Assembly: GCF_000006405.1 (NCBI RefSeq)
Contig: NW_003200547.1
Location: forward strand, 16,449 to 69,421
Direction: 5' to 3'
Length of the DNA: 52,973 nt
Origin: Perkinsus marinus ATCC 50983
Lineage: Eukaryota; Perkinsozoa; Perkinsida; Perkinsidae
The translations under genes were made by a program, and so were the position numbers. Position 1 is the stretch's first letter. Every line of letters starts with the position of its first letter. The notes below the pieces were generated by a model, which was not told where the DNA came from, searched no databases, and was given only the letters and a program-made list of their open reading frames with translations. Below, piece by piece: positions 37,266 to 46,855 of this stretch.

Positions 37266-37280
37266 GAACAGCAGCTGTTC
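37266..37280. repeat. Hairpin insertion, copy B only
   Basis: GAACAGC-A-GCTGTTC, a perfect 7-bp inverted repeat. Copy A reads AGTGCTCTTCTCG at this place, about 14 bp shorter. Confidence 0.8.
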
Positions 37281-37406
37281 TCGTTTGAGCCAACTGGCTT
37301 CCCCTTTGACTTTCGTGCTCCCCAGCTACGTCACATGTGGCACAATAATTGTGGCACAATTTCCAGGAGGGTTTAGGAATGTTGCCTGGCCAAGCATAGC
37401 AACCTA

Positions 37407-37685
37407 ATGGCCTGGAAAACCATTGAGCTGGCCGAGGAGAGCAATAAGGTGGAGGAGCAAAAGATGGCTACCGCCTTAGGTCGATGGTTATCAGAATGCA
37501 ACAAGGTTCTTGCGGATGCCAGCAAACGGGACACTGAAGAGTTCGAGGTCGAAGATACTTCGGACATTTTTCGCAGGTGGTGTGATTTCGCGCCTAAGGG
37601 CCGTCAAACATGGTCTGACTTCCTTGCCAGAGAGCGTATGCTATATCCTCAGCTTGAAGGTGTCGAGCTGATTGGTACTGCGTGA
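37407..37685 (+). CDS. Hypothetical ORF, copy B (92 codons)
   Basis: ATG start, MAWKTIELAEESNKVEEQK, then a Glu/Asp-rich stretch and DIFRRWCDFAPKGRQTWSDF. No family is recognised. The beginning is shared with copy A at 32117 and the end with copy C around 44600-44670. Since only B keeps the full frame, it may be a decaying gene or an exon rather than a working gene. Confidence 0.35.
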   Translation: MAWKTIELAEESNKVEEQKMATALGRWLSECNKVLADASKRDTEEFEVEDTSDIFRRWCDFAPKGRQTWSDFLARERMLYPQLEGVELIGTA

Positions 37686-37688
37686 CAG

Positions 37689-37874
37689 GTGGGGCGTGAT
37701 AAACTCCTGAGGGCCCTGTCGACCTATCCTTATTTCAAGAATGAAGTCGCGGAAGCTCAAGTCAGAATGGCGTTTGTCTGCTTACGAAATTCTGATTACA
37801 ATAGGGGTGTAAAGTTCAATCATTTGCTTCCCCAATATCTACTCCGATCAACTCTGATCCTTAAAATGCGATGA
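37689..37874 (+). other. Conserved open frame, copy B (GRDKLLRAL..)
   Basis: Counterpart of 32375-32572 and 44680-44865; it lacks a short RAC-containing stretch found in copy A. No ATG start. Confidence 0.35.
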
Positions 37875-38139
37875 AATGGTCACCCTGAGGGTATTTCCGC
37901 ATCTCGTTCGGGGATCGTTAGCTAAAGCTTGGAGAAAAAAGCCTCTAATCGGCCGAAATTGAGACCAATGTTGCCGAGATAAGCCATCACAGATGGCTAA
38001 CCTCCGAAACATCCGGAAAAAAAGGGTATCGAGTTATGTATAACAGGAGTGATGGGCCTTGTCGGTGAAATAATAACGACTAAAATGATCTCAAAACGAA
38101 CTAGTTGTGCTATTAAAAAGTAGAAGAAAAAACTACGGC

Positions 38140-39795
38140 TCATATTATTACAGGGCCAACGTCGAAGAGCTGCCAACGATGGTCCCAATGCTTCTTGAAC
38201 TTCCCCACGCCGGCCCAAGCATGGAAATTGACACCCGAAAGGAAATGCCACTTATTATATGCGTGGTCGACCGTGTTGGCCTTGATGTCGAGGCTCACGG
38301 CGGCGTATGCCACTTCAGCACTCACAGAGGTACCAATAACACCGTATGCAGTGAGGTCGTCCTTGGGGGCAGCAGTGCAATTAATCTTGGCGTTGATGGC
38401 CCAGTTTATGACGTCACCAGCATAAGGTACGTGGACAATGAAGTGGACGGTGATTGCAATCTCTCCTTCGAACCCACCATCTACCCTCTTCTTAGCCGGA
38501 TCTTTACTGGTCATGCATACGGATATCGCGAGGTGAACTCCCTCGGATTGACCATACTGGAAGACCAGCGCACATCCACCCGCATCGATGGTAAGACTCA
38601 ATATGCTCCCCTCGTCCTTCTTCAGGGTAACGCCAATAGATAGATGGGCGTCTTTGGTAGCATCATGAATGTCTAGGATATTCACTTTGGCTCCCAGGGT
38701 TATAGATGGGTTAAAAGATGGGCCCACAGAAGCGTCCAGAGAGACACAGATGCAGTACTTCTTTTCTTGCTTCCCACCAGCTGCGACACAACCCTTGGGG
38801 TACTCGAACTTGACGTGTACTCGAATTTTGGCCAGAGCACGGTGAGTTGTTGCATGGAAATACTTGTCGGCAGCTGAGCCCTTCTCGATGGTGAAGTAGC
38901 TGATACCCTTGAAGCCTTCAGAAGACCTCAGTCTACGTTCACTCATCCAATCAAGATCACGGTCCTCAGAGAAAAACTGACGGGTCTTCTCGGAAACGAA
39001 TGGAGCATAAATCATGTCAACATCGACATGAGGGGCCTCCATATCATCTCCAGCGGTTAGACGACGATCACCATCAATTTGATAGTTGTCATACACAGTC
39101 TGCATGGCCCCAGCGACTGTTAGGTCATCTTTGAGAGACTCGATCTTATCAAAAACCGACTCTTGGAAAACCCGGGAGTTCGAGAAGGTGTTGACAGCAA
39201 GAAGCTTATTCGGTTTCTCGTTGCTCTTCTCAGTGTATAGGATCCAAGCATCAGGGGAAAGACCGGCTTGGTAAATAGCAGTATAGTTAGCGCCGGTGAT
39301 AGGATCCATATCCCGGGGTGCGTACAGTATCCACTTATCCAACGAAGCATCATCGGACTCTTGAGGAACCCACCCTCCGTCGGCCAGAGTCCCACCAATG
39401 GTAGCCTCCTCGAGGGTGTCCTCAGCCGCTTCCACAATGGATACAATGGAAGATTGGCGGTTGAAGAGCTTCTTGACAACTTGGTGGTCGGGGGATTTGA
39501 TCGACATAAGGAAGGTGTAGGGAAGGGCAGGAGAGGCTTGAACCGACAATTGGCCGTCTTTAGCGATGATCACATCCTCCCTGGTAGTATGAACACCATT
39601 CTCCATACCAGGCAAGGTGAGCCCGGAGGTTCCTTCAGCCAATGAGACACCGCACGGAGCCGGGTTGCCATTGGCGTCAACGAGGCCGAGATTACAGTAC
39701 TTCTTGGTAGTAATGTGCATACGCACATTTCCCTCGCCGAAACCAGCTTGAACGCCTATCAAAGGCAGGATCAAACAGGAGACTTTGGACAACAT
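38140..39795 (-). CDS. Secreted protein, copy B (551 aa)
   Basis: The same architecture as copy A: signal peptide MLSKVSCLILPLIGVQAG and an uninterrupted frame. It is seven residues longer because of two in-frame insertions: about +3 where A has ALAEVVKF (B: ALAKIRVHVKF) and +4 where A has SLDASLDPSITL (B: SLDASVGPSFNPSITL). Outside the interval that in A is residues 322-386, the copies differ by scattered single residues only. The coding frame is intact, so it is probably functional. Confidence 0.9.
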   Translation of the reverse strand: MLSKVSCLILPLIGVQAGFGEGNVRMHITTKKYCNLGLVDANGNPAPCGVSLAEGTSGLTLPGMENGVHTTREDVIIAKDGQLSVQASPALPYTFLMSIKSPDHQVVKKLFNRQSSIVSIVEAAEDTLEEATIGGTLADGGWVPQESDDASLDKWILYAPRDMDPITGANYTAIYQAGLSPDAWILYTEKSNEKPNKLLAVNTFSNSRVFQESVFDKIESLKDDLTVAGAMQTVYDNYQIDGDRRLTAGDDMEAPHVDVDMIYAPFVSEKTRQFFSEDRDLDWMSERRLRSSEGFKGISYFTIEKGSAADKYFHATTHRALAKIRVHVKFEYPKGCVAAGGKQEKKYCICVSLDASVGPSFNPSITLGAKVNILDIHDATKDAHLSIGVTLKKDEGSILSLTIDAGGCALVFQYGQSEGVHLAISVCMTSKDPAKKRVDGGFEGEIAITVHFIVHVPYAGDVINWAINAKINCTAAPKDDLTAYGVIGTSVSAEVAYAAVSLDIKANTVDHAYNKWHFLSGVNFHAWAGVGKFKKHWDHRWQLFDVGPVII

Positions 39796-40310
39796 GGTGA
39801 GGGGAATACCAACACGAACTATGGTATCTCTTGACTCAAGGTCGAATCTAACCAGGGCTTACTCAAGGGCGTCACTATGTACTTACTCGAGTGGCACTAC
39901 GATATCCGAAGAAAATTCCTCGTTAATGGACCCTCCGAAGCTTACTTCCGAACAGGACACACGTGCTAAGCGTTTTCACGCACACAATATTCACGCGGAC
40001 TATTCGTGGGAGGAGGGACTGGCTACAACCTTAGGTTTAACAACCGCGAAAGTAGAACATTAACACTGATATGACAAATATGTGCCTAAGGTATGATATT
40101 CGGGTCAACCGAATCGGATGTGAGAGTGAATCAATGTCAGCCTCAACCTGACGCCTCTCTGCAGCGACTATCTCTCAGGGACAGGAAGTTCCTATGTCGA
40201 GGGCGTCGAGTCGAGCTCCCCTTTTGAAGGGGCCCTTCAGACTGAAGGGACATCAGTATTGAGTAAGTTGTTGCCGTCCTGCATAGTGATGCCCGCCATC
40301 GTGCACTGTA

Positions 40311-40325
40311 TGGGCAAATTGCCCA
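40311..40325. repeat. Hairpin insertion, copy B only, upstream of the secreted gene
   Basis: TGGGCAA-A-TTGCCCA, a perfect 7-bp inverted repeat; copy A reads TATGGGCAATCAATG without it. Confidence 0.8.
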
Positions 40326-40477
40326 GGGCAATCAATGTTATAAGTCATGAATGATAACCTATAACATTGATTGCGCTACGATTGCGCTGTTGCCCAACTG
40401 CGCAACATCTATGGCATACAGTGGCACACTATGTGCCACTTCTATGCGTAGATATCAAGTTTTATCAAGGACAACAG

Positions 40478-40577
40478 NNNNNNNNNNNNNNNNNNNNNNN
40501 NNNNNNNNNNNNNNNNNNNNNNNNNNNNNNNNNNNNNNNNNNNNNNNNNNNNNNNNNNNNNNNNNNNNNNNNNNNNN
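40478..40577. other. Assembly gap, 100 N
   Basis: Exactly 100 N, at the right end of copy B. The sequences on the two sides may not be truly adjacent. Confidence 1.
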
Positions 40578-41780
40578 TTCTCCAACGTCAATTAGTAGTA
40601 CAGTGGTTGGGGTGTTTGTCAGGGTTAGCTGTTGGCAACAGCCTGTTGCTGTGAAACAGCTCCCTGACGCTCTCGACTAGTCGTACATTTGGTGTTTTGT
40701 GAATGATTCACTGCCAAGTCCTGAGTGGTATACACTAGTGACTTGGCTTAACTTGTACACCACCGTGACGTACTACCGTAGTACTACTACGACTAGACGA
40801 GGGCCCCTGTCCTACTAAAAACAAAAAAAATATTGCTCACATCGTAGTTGGAGCAGAATCACTACGCAGGTGAAACCTGTAACCTCATGGATTTTATCCG
40901 ATAATCTGATACCAACATTAAATTCTTCATGCTCGGAAGCGCGAGTTTGTTGCGCTTTCCGAAGTAGGTAACTACCCAATCTGGTGCCACCTATACCAAG
41001 TTCATGCGGCGAGCGCTATTTCCCCCATTGCGTTGTGCAGTCGTTGAACTTGCTCCCTTACAGAACCTTCACTATCTTGTAGTCTTGAAACAACTTGAAC
41101 TCTTAAGCATGTTTCCCATGCTTCTCCATGTTAGGGGGAGCAACATAAGCAAGGAGCATAACTTATGCCACATAAAAGTCATCGGAGCCAGCAGGTGAGC
41201 CAAAGAAGAGCAAGATCTGATCTTCAACCATTCTCCTTCAGTCCATTCGTCGGGCTTTGTCAACCGAGACGAATCCCAACAAGATATGAAACGACCAAGA
41301 GTGAACACCTGCTTGCCATCTGGGCATAGTAGAGATAGACCTTTAACCTATGTATAGAGCGTAAAACGACCAAAGCCAAGGAGAGTGGTAACCAGAGTAG
41401 CGGGTAGTGGAGAGTAGTGGAGACATGATGACACAATTTGCCATTGTGCCACTAGCTCGTTTATGCCAGAACACATAATAGGCTGCCAATAGGTTCGACA
41501 CCGATATTCGGAGCCGGTCCCGGCAGTGATTGGGACAGTCGTTCCGTGGCGTTGAGCGAAATTCTTTTCCTTTGTGTTGCACGCATACACAAAGGATTTT
41601 GTCCCCTAGCGCTTCGCTAGGAACATTGCCATCACTATTGGTTGTCCGTGAAAACAGTGAATCCTGGAAATGATGAACCGGAAAAAATTTCCCGCGAGCC
41701 CTGATAACAGTGAAGGAACTAGCGCGCGCCATCAGCGCGCGCCAACAAAATTCAAGCCGAGATTCCCTTACGTCGTATGA
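40578..41780. other. Region without a recognisable gene
   Basis: Two minus-strand frames, 41072-41308 and 41343-41732 (the latter 129 codons with an ATG, MARASSFTVIRARGKFF), are open but have no family signature, and overlapping frames are open too. Several short inverted repeats lie near 40640-40670. I cannot support a gene. Confidence 0.4.
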
Positions 41781-41782
41781 GT

Positions 41783-41864
41783 TGTAATCGAGCGGTTGGT
41801 TTAGTGGTTAGTCGTTAGAGTTGGTAATCGACTGTCCAAGGTTCAATTCCCGTAATGATTATGG
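41783..41864 (+). tRNA. tRNA-like sequence, probably a relic or SINE head
   Basis: An A-box-like TGGTTTAGTGGTTAG is followed 37 bp later by a B-box-like GGTTCAATTCC. Outer ends TGTAATC/GATTATG can pair with two G:T wobbles. The T stem and anticodon arm do not fold well, so a functional tRNA is unlikely. Confidence 0.35.
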
Positions 41865-41880
41865 TAATTTTGTAATTGAG

Positions 41881-42200
41881 ACGCGGTTCAACCGCGGCGG
41901 TTGAGGTATTGACCAGGGGCCGTATGCGGATCCTGATGCAACAGGTGAGTCAGAGTATTTACTCAGATGAAAAAATCAGATGGTGAGTATTAACTTCTGA
42001 TTCGCTGATTTTTTACTCTGGAGCGAGAAATCAGGATCATCGCGATGATATGTGAATCTCCGAGCTGATTCGCGAATCTAAAGTTGATTTTTTGGCTGAT
42101 TAATACTCTTACTCAATATGCCTTGCTCATGAGGCTGATTTTTCGGGTGATTCCATTAAATCTGAGTATTTTCGAGAATCAGGGATCAGAGATTGGATCA
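41881..42200. repeat. Simple internal repeats (CTGATTTTTT / GAGTATT type)
   Basis: The phrases GAGTATT, TTACTC, CTGATTTTTT and their complements recur many times within 300 bp in both orientations. Noncoding; origin unclear. Confidence 0.55.
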
Positions 42201-42522
42201 GACATTTTTGACAAGACGAAGAATATAGTCGCTACGCCCCACATCCGAAAGTGACATTTTCAAGAAAGGAGGAAAATGTCACTTTGCGAGGGTAGAACCT
42301 GGTAAATTCGCCCCAAATTCGTGAGCATTTCCCGTTCCGCTATAACAGTGACAAAATTGTGAAAGAAGATCTTTTGTCGCACGTGTACACATCCGTACTT
42401 CAAACTTTTCAATATGTTCACTCGGAATCCGACAATCCCTCAAGAGGATCGATGAAGGGCATTTATTGTTTTTATGAATAATTGTTTGAATTAAGGAATG
42501 CGTAATTCACACCGTGTGGTTG

Positions 42523-42790
42523 CATGTACTACGTGCGCTAAACCTCCATCCACCGTTATGTATCGTGTGATCCCATAGCTGAACTGGTTAAGGGTGTGCT
42601 TCCACGTGCTCGAAACAGGGGTTCTATTCCCGGGCAGGGTTATACTGATACCCTGTATGCACTACGTGCGCTATAGTATAGCTATACCTCCTTGCACTGT
42701 CTTATATTGTATAATCTCACAGCTCAACTGGTCAAGGATACACTTTCACTTGATCAAAGCCGAGGTTCTATCCCCCGGCACGGTCATTCT
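42523..42790 (+). repeat. Tandem pair of tRNA-like (SINE-like) units, period about 144 bp
   Basis: Each unit has ACTACGTGCGCTA, a CACTGTC/CCACCG spacer, an A-box-like stretch (TAGCTGAACTGGTTAAGG and CAGCTCAACTGGTCAAGG) and a B-box-like GGTTCTATTCC or GGTTCTATCCC, followed by CGG. The boxes are properly spaced for an internal RNA polymerase III promoter (type 2). Neither unit folds as a full cloverleaf. A tRNA-derived SINE or tandem tRNA pseudogenes is the likely reading. Confidence 0.5.
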
Positions 42791-42880
42791 AAGCACCTAA
42801 GCCATCGCAAGCAGCAGAGGAGGTTTACCGTGGCGCGCGCTGAAGTCGTGAATCAAGGTCGAGAATCAGAATCAGGGTTT

Positions 42881-42908
42881 GGTACCGGGGGTCCGGACCC
42901 CCGGTACC
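42881..42908. repeat. Perfect 28-bp palindrome
   Basis: GGTACCGGGGGTCC and its exact reverse complement adjoin with no spacer. It lies between the tRNA-like repeats and duplication D1. Confidence 0.95.
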
Positions 42909-43146
42909 TCAGAACTTCTGAGCCACCTCTTAAAGGGTCTCATCAAGAAGGGGGAAACGATTTCGAATGGTCTCTCGGATGGTGAACCATGAGTTGGACT
43001 CTGGTCGTCGTCAGCTTTGACGGTCATGACACAAGTAGAGTTGTTTTGGATGGAAAAAGTAGTTCGTAAAAGAACCAACGGTACGGCTATCACCCGTCAC
43101 GTGACGTGGTGACGTGACGTAGAGTATTTACGGAGCGTCTCTTGCG

Positions 43147-44570
43147 TGGGTCACAGAAAGCAATTAACAGAAGCAGTGAACAGCAGGAGTAAATAAAAAC
43201 CAACTTCTGACAACTGAATGCGAAGTGTGACTGAAGATGAAACATTTCATTCCATGGTGATCTCCGCATCGAGATCGGCAAACCTCGCAACTATCCCGTT
43301 CGCCTCGTCCCAAGGAACTTGTTTAGCCAGCACTCTGGGTAGATTTTCGGAAGCCTACAAAAGTGATAACGATGAGCTAACTTTCAGCAACAAAAGTGCC
43401 GAACCCACATCCTTGGCCTCTTTCAATCCCAGCCCGAGCAGTTGACGGATCTCCTTGATCACCTTGATCTTGTTCTCACTAGGAAATGAGGTCAGTTTGA
43501 CCGCCTGAGTAAATCCAATGGAAGACACTAATAAGACTCTCCATAATGTATCATCTGTCACTCAACGCCACCCTTTGCTGCGCATCGCGAATCACATATG
43601 TCTATGCTATTTCGTGACTCGATCTACGACTGAGCGAAAAAACTCGCTCACTTTAACCATCTTGGGCGCGGCAGCGGTTTCAGCCTTCGCGACCGGAGTC
43701 TGTTCATCAACCAGTGATTGTCCAGGCACCTCATCTTCGGTCGGAACCTGACCAGAAAACAATGTGATTCTGAAACCATCAAATCGCCAACCGTATTCTC
43801 AGATGGGATCGTTGCCGGCGATGGAACCATCGTTGCATCTCCCATCATATTAAAAAGCTCTTCAAAATGGAATGCCTGGACTGACTGAGACACTGATGGG
43901 AGCTCTTGAGGGAATACGCCCACTTGCGGCACCTAAACGAAGAAAGCGGTCTCGAGATCATCGAAAAAAAGGAACACTGCGAAGAGAATACGAACTCTTA
44001 CGAAAGTTGAGATGATGCTTATTGGATCAGGCGGATTTCATGCGATACAAGGAACTACGTTTGTATGAACTGAAATCTTTCCGTGACAGCTATATCGAAT
44101 TACTCACAAGATATTCAATAGTATTGAATCAATAGTGTATACATATAAGATGAACACGCTCCTAGATCAGGAAGTATAAGACCCCCACCTTGAATAGACA
44201 AGAACCAAATGTTCATATTCTTCAACCATGACTAACCCTAGAGAACAGTTACAGTAATAAGTCCATCTCGAAACTCAGTTTATCTGCGTTATAAATGAAC
44301 GCCTATCCCTCGATACAAAGAGGCTCTCTAACGTCCCTCACCTGGTTAGAAAAGATCATGGCAGGATGCGGGAAAGGTAGTATACCAACGCCCGAAGTCG
44401 AAGGCTTCCAGGATTTACCGGCACCAACCGGTCGAGCAACAAGTCTGACGGAAAGTTCAACAGAAACCTCCCAACAGACATTCAGTCAGAAGATAAAAAA
44501 CGTGAAGGGGGGAAGGAGCAATACGATTGGCGATGAAGATCAGATCTTGTGAATTCTGATTGAATTTTTG
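43147..44570. repeat. Segmental duplication D1 (L7/L12 locus)
   Basis: It matches D2 (48107-49495) in the same orientation from CACAGAAAGCAATTAACAG to GTGAATTCTGATTGA. It contains the whole L7/L12 gene and about 90 bp of upstream sequence. Confidence 0.9.
43247..44481 (-). CDS. Ribosomal protein L7/L12, mitochondrial type, copy D1
   Basis: The stalk protein that recruits translation factors to the ribosome. Exons, read on the minus strand: first exon 44481-44419 (MSVGRFLLNFPSDLLLDRLVP, transit-peptide-like), an intron with branch-like ctaaccag ending at 44342, an uncertain exon from 44341, then 43932-43792, 43747-43652, 43504-43409 and 43354-43247, all phase 0. The C-terminal domain is unmistakable: VKLTSFPSENKIKVIKEIRQ, LGLGLKEAKD, LPRVLAKQVPWDEANGIVAR and the end DAEITME. 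An Ala/Glu-rich hinge (VAKAETAAAPK) precedes it, as in the family. Mitochondrial location is inferred from the eukaryotic introns and the leader. The join of exons 1-3 is unresolved. Confidence 0.85.
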
Positions 44571-44578
44571 TTTTTTTT

Positions 44579-44615
44579 GGAAGTCAGACCATACATCAAA
44601 CATGGTCTGACTTCC
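44579..44615. repeat. Inverted 14-bp duplication at the left junction of copy C
   Basis: GGAAGTCAGACCAT (44579-44592), nine bases, then ATGGTCTGACTTCC (44602-44615). Only the right arm exists in copies A and B, so the left arm is a new inverted copy made at the junction. Confidence 0.85.
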
Positions 44616-44679
44616 TTGCCAGAGAGCGTATGCTATATCCTCAGCTTGAAGGTGTGGAGCTGATTGGTCTGCGCGACAG

Positions 44680-44865
44680 GTGGGGCGTGATAAACTCCTG
44701 AGGGCCCTGTCGACCTATCCCTATTTCAAAAATGAAGTCGCGAAAGCTCAAGTCAGAACCGCGTTTGTCTGCTTACGAAATTATGATTACAATAAGGGTG
44801 TAAAGTTCAATCATTTGCTTCCCCAATATCTACTCAGATCAACTCGGATCCTTAAAATGCGATGA
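44680..44865 (+). other. Conserved open frame, copy C (GRDKLLRAL..)
   Basis: Counterpart of 32375-32572 and 37689-37874, with a few residue changes (Y for S at RNYDYNKG). No ATG start. Confidence 0.35.
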
Positions 44866-45124
44866 AATGGTCACCCTGAGTGTATTTTCGCATCTCGTTC
44901 GAGGATCGTTAGCTGAAGCTTGGAGAAAAAAGGCCTCTAATCGGCCGAAATTGAGACCAATGTTGCCGAGATAAGCCATCACAGATGGCTAACCTCCGAA
45001 ACATTCGGAGAAAGAGGGCATCAGGTTATGCACGACAGGGATGATAGGCCCTGTAGGTGAAATAATAATGACTGATATAAGCGAACTAGTTGTGCTAGTA
45101 AAAAGTGGAGGAAAAAATTACGGC

Positions 45125-46759
45125 TCATATTGTTACAGGGCCAACGTCGTAGAGCTGCCAACGATGGTCCCAATTCTTCTTGAACTTCCACACGCCGGCC
45201 CAAGCATGGAAATTGACACCCGAAAGGAAATGCCACTTATCATATGCGTGGTCGACCGTGTTGGCCTTGATATCGAGGCTCACGGCGGCGTATGCCACTT
45301 TAGCACTCACAGAGGTACCAATAACACCGTATGCAGTGAGGTCGTTCTTGGGAGCAGCAGTGCAATTAATCTTGGCGTTGATGGCCCAGTTTATGACGTC
45401 ACCAGCATAAGGTACGTGGACAATGAAGTGGACGGTGATTGCAATCTCTCCTTCGAACCCACCATCTACCCTCTTCTTAGCCGGCAATTTACCGGTCATG
45501 CATACGGATATCGCGAGGTGAACTCCGTCGGATTGACCGTACTGGAAGACCAGCGCACATCCACCCGCATCGATGGTAAGACTCAATATGCTCCCCTCGT
45601 GCTTCTTCAGGGTAACGCCAATAGATAGGTAGGCGCCTTTGGTAGCATCATCAATGCCTAGGAATGTAACTTTGGCTCCCAGGGTTATAGAAAGGTCCAA
45701 AGAAGCGTCCAGAGAGACAGAGATGCAGTACTTCTGCTCTTGCTTCCCACCAGCTGCGACACAACCCTTAGGGTACTCGAACTTGACAATTTCGGCCAGA
45801 GCACGGTGAGTTGTTGCATGGAAATACTTGTCGGCAGCTGAGCCCTTCTCGATGGTGAAGTAGCTGATACCCTTGAAGCCTTCAGAAGACCTCAGTCTAC
45901 GTTCACTCATCCAATCAAGATCACGGTCCTCAGAGAAAAACTGACGGGTCTTCTCGGAAACGAATGGAGCATAAATCATGTCAACATCGACATGAGGGGC
46001 CTCCATATCATCTCCAGCGGTTAGACGACGATCACCATCAATTTGATAGTTGTCATACACAGTCTGCATGGCCCCAGCGACTGTTAGGTCATCTTTGAGA
46101 GACTCGATCTTATCAAAAACCGACTCTTGGAAAACCCGGGAGTTCGAGAAGGTGTTGACAGCAAGAAGCTTATTCGGTTTCTCGTTGCTCTTCTCAGTGT
46201 ATAGGATCCAAGCATCAGGGGCAAGACCGGCTTGGTAAATAGCAGTATAGTTAGCGCCGGTGATAGGATCTATATCCCGGGGTGCGTACAGTATCCACTT
46301 ATCCAACGAAGCATCATCGGACTCTTGAGGAACCCACCCTCCGTCGGCCAGAGTCCCACCAATGGTAGCCTCCTCGAGGGTGTCCTCAGCCGCTTCCACA
46401 ATGGATACAATGGAAGATTGGCGGTTGAAGAGCTTCTTGACAACTTGGTGGTCGGGGGATTTGATCGACATAAGGAAGGTGTAGGGAAGGGCAGGAGAGG
46501 CTTGAACCGACAATTGGCCGTCTTTAGCGATGATCACATCCTCCCTGGTAGTATGAACACCATTCTCCATACCAGGCAAGGTGAGCCCGGAGGTTCCTTC
46601 AGCCAATGAGATACCGCATGGAGCCGGGTTGCCATTAGCGTCGACGAGGCCGAGATTACAGTACTTCTTGGTAGTAATGTGCATACGCACATTTCCCTCG
46701 CCGAAACCAGCTTGAACGCCTATCAAAGGCAGGATCAAAGAGGAGACTTTGGACAACAT
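45125..46759 (-). CDS. Secreted protein, copy C (544 aa)
   Basis: An intact frame with signal peptide MLSKVSSLILPLIGVQAG (Cys to Ser at residue 7). Most of its own changes cluster where A has LDPSITLGAKVNILDIHDAT: C reads LDLSITLGAKVTFLGIDDAT, then KGAY and KKHEG. The same interval holds both length changes of copy B. The first 320 residues differ from B at only a few sites. Glycosylation sites NYT and NCT are kept. Confidence 0.9.
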   Translation of the reverse strand: MLSKVSSLILPLIGVQAGFGEGNVRMHITTKKYCNLGLVDANGNPAPCGISLAEGTSGLTLPGMENGVHTTREDVIIAKDGQLSVQASPALPYTFLMSIKSPDHQVVKKLFNRQSSIVSIVEAAEDTLEEATIGGTLADGGWVPQESDDASLDKWILYAPRDIDPITGANYTAIYQAGLAPDAWILYTEKSNEKPNKLLAVNTFSNSRVFQESVFDKIESLKDDLTVAGAMQTVYDNYQIDGDRRLTAGDDMEAPHVDVDMIYAPFVSEKTRQFFSEDRDLDWMSERRLRSSEGFKGISYFTIEKGSAADKYFHATTHRALAEIVKFEYPKGCVAAGGKQEQKYCISVSLDASLDLSITLGAKVTFLGIDDATKGAYLSIGVTLKKHEGSILSLTIDAGGCALVFQYGQSDGVHLAISVCMTGKLPAKKRVDGGFEGEIAITVHFIVHVPYAGDVINWAINAKINCTAAPKNDLTAYGVIGTSVSAKVAYAAVSLDIKANTVDHAYDKWHFLSGVNFHAWAGVWKFKKNWDHRWQLYDVGPVTI

Positions 46760-46855
46760 GGTGAGAGGGATACGAACACGAACTGTGGTATGATACCACT
46801 GGCATCTCTTGGCTCAAGGTCGAATCTAACCAGTGCTTACTCAAGAGCGTCACTA

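Larger units (their letters stand above)
35711..40477. repeat. Segmental duplication copy B
   Basis: It matches copy A from CTCTGAATAGAAACAAGATC onward, is interrupted by the fold-back transposon 35740-36756, and then continues to the assembly gap. It carries the secreted gene at 38140-39795. Confidence 0.9.

Noticed and set aside
31430-40477. A and B as ends of one large transposon
   Set aside because: They are direct, gene-containing segmental copies without target duplications; C and D show the same behaviour with different borders.
41343-41732. 129-codon minus-strand ORF with ATG
   Set aside because: No homologue recognised, overlapping open frames exist, and no splice or duplication evidence supports it; described only as part of the region.
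44295-44552. Plus-strand ORF beginning MNAYPSIQRGSLTS, shared by D1 and, without ATG, D2
   Set aside because: It is antisense to the first exon of L7/L12. D2 lacks the ATGs and the changes alter residues in this frame, while the first codons of the minus-strand exon change only at synonymous positions.
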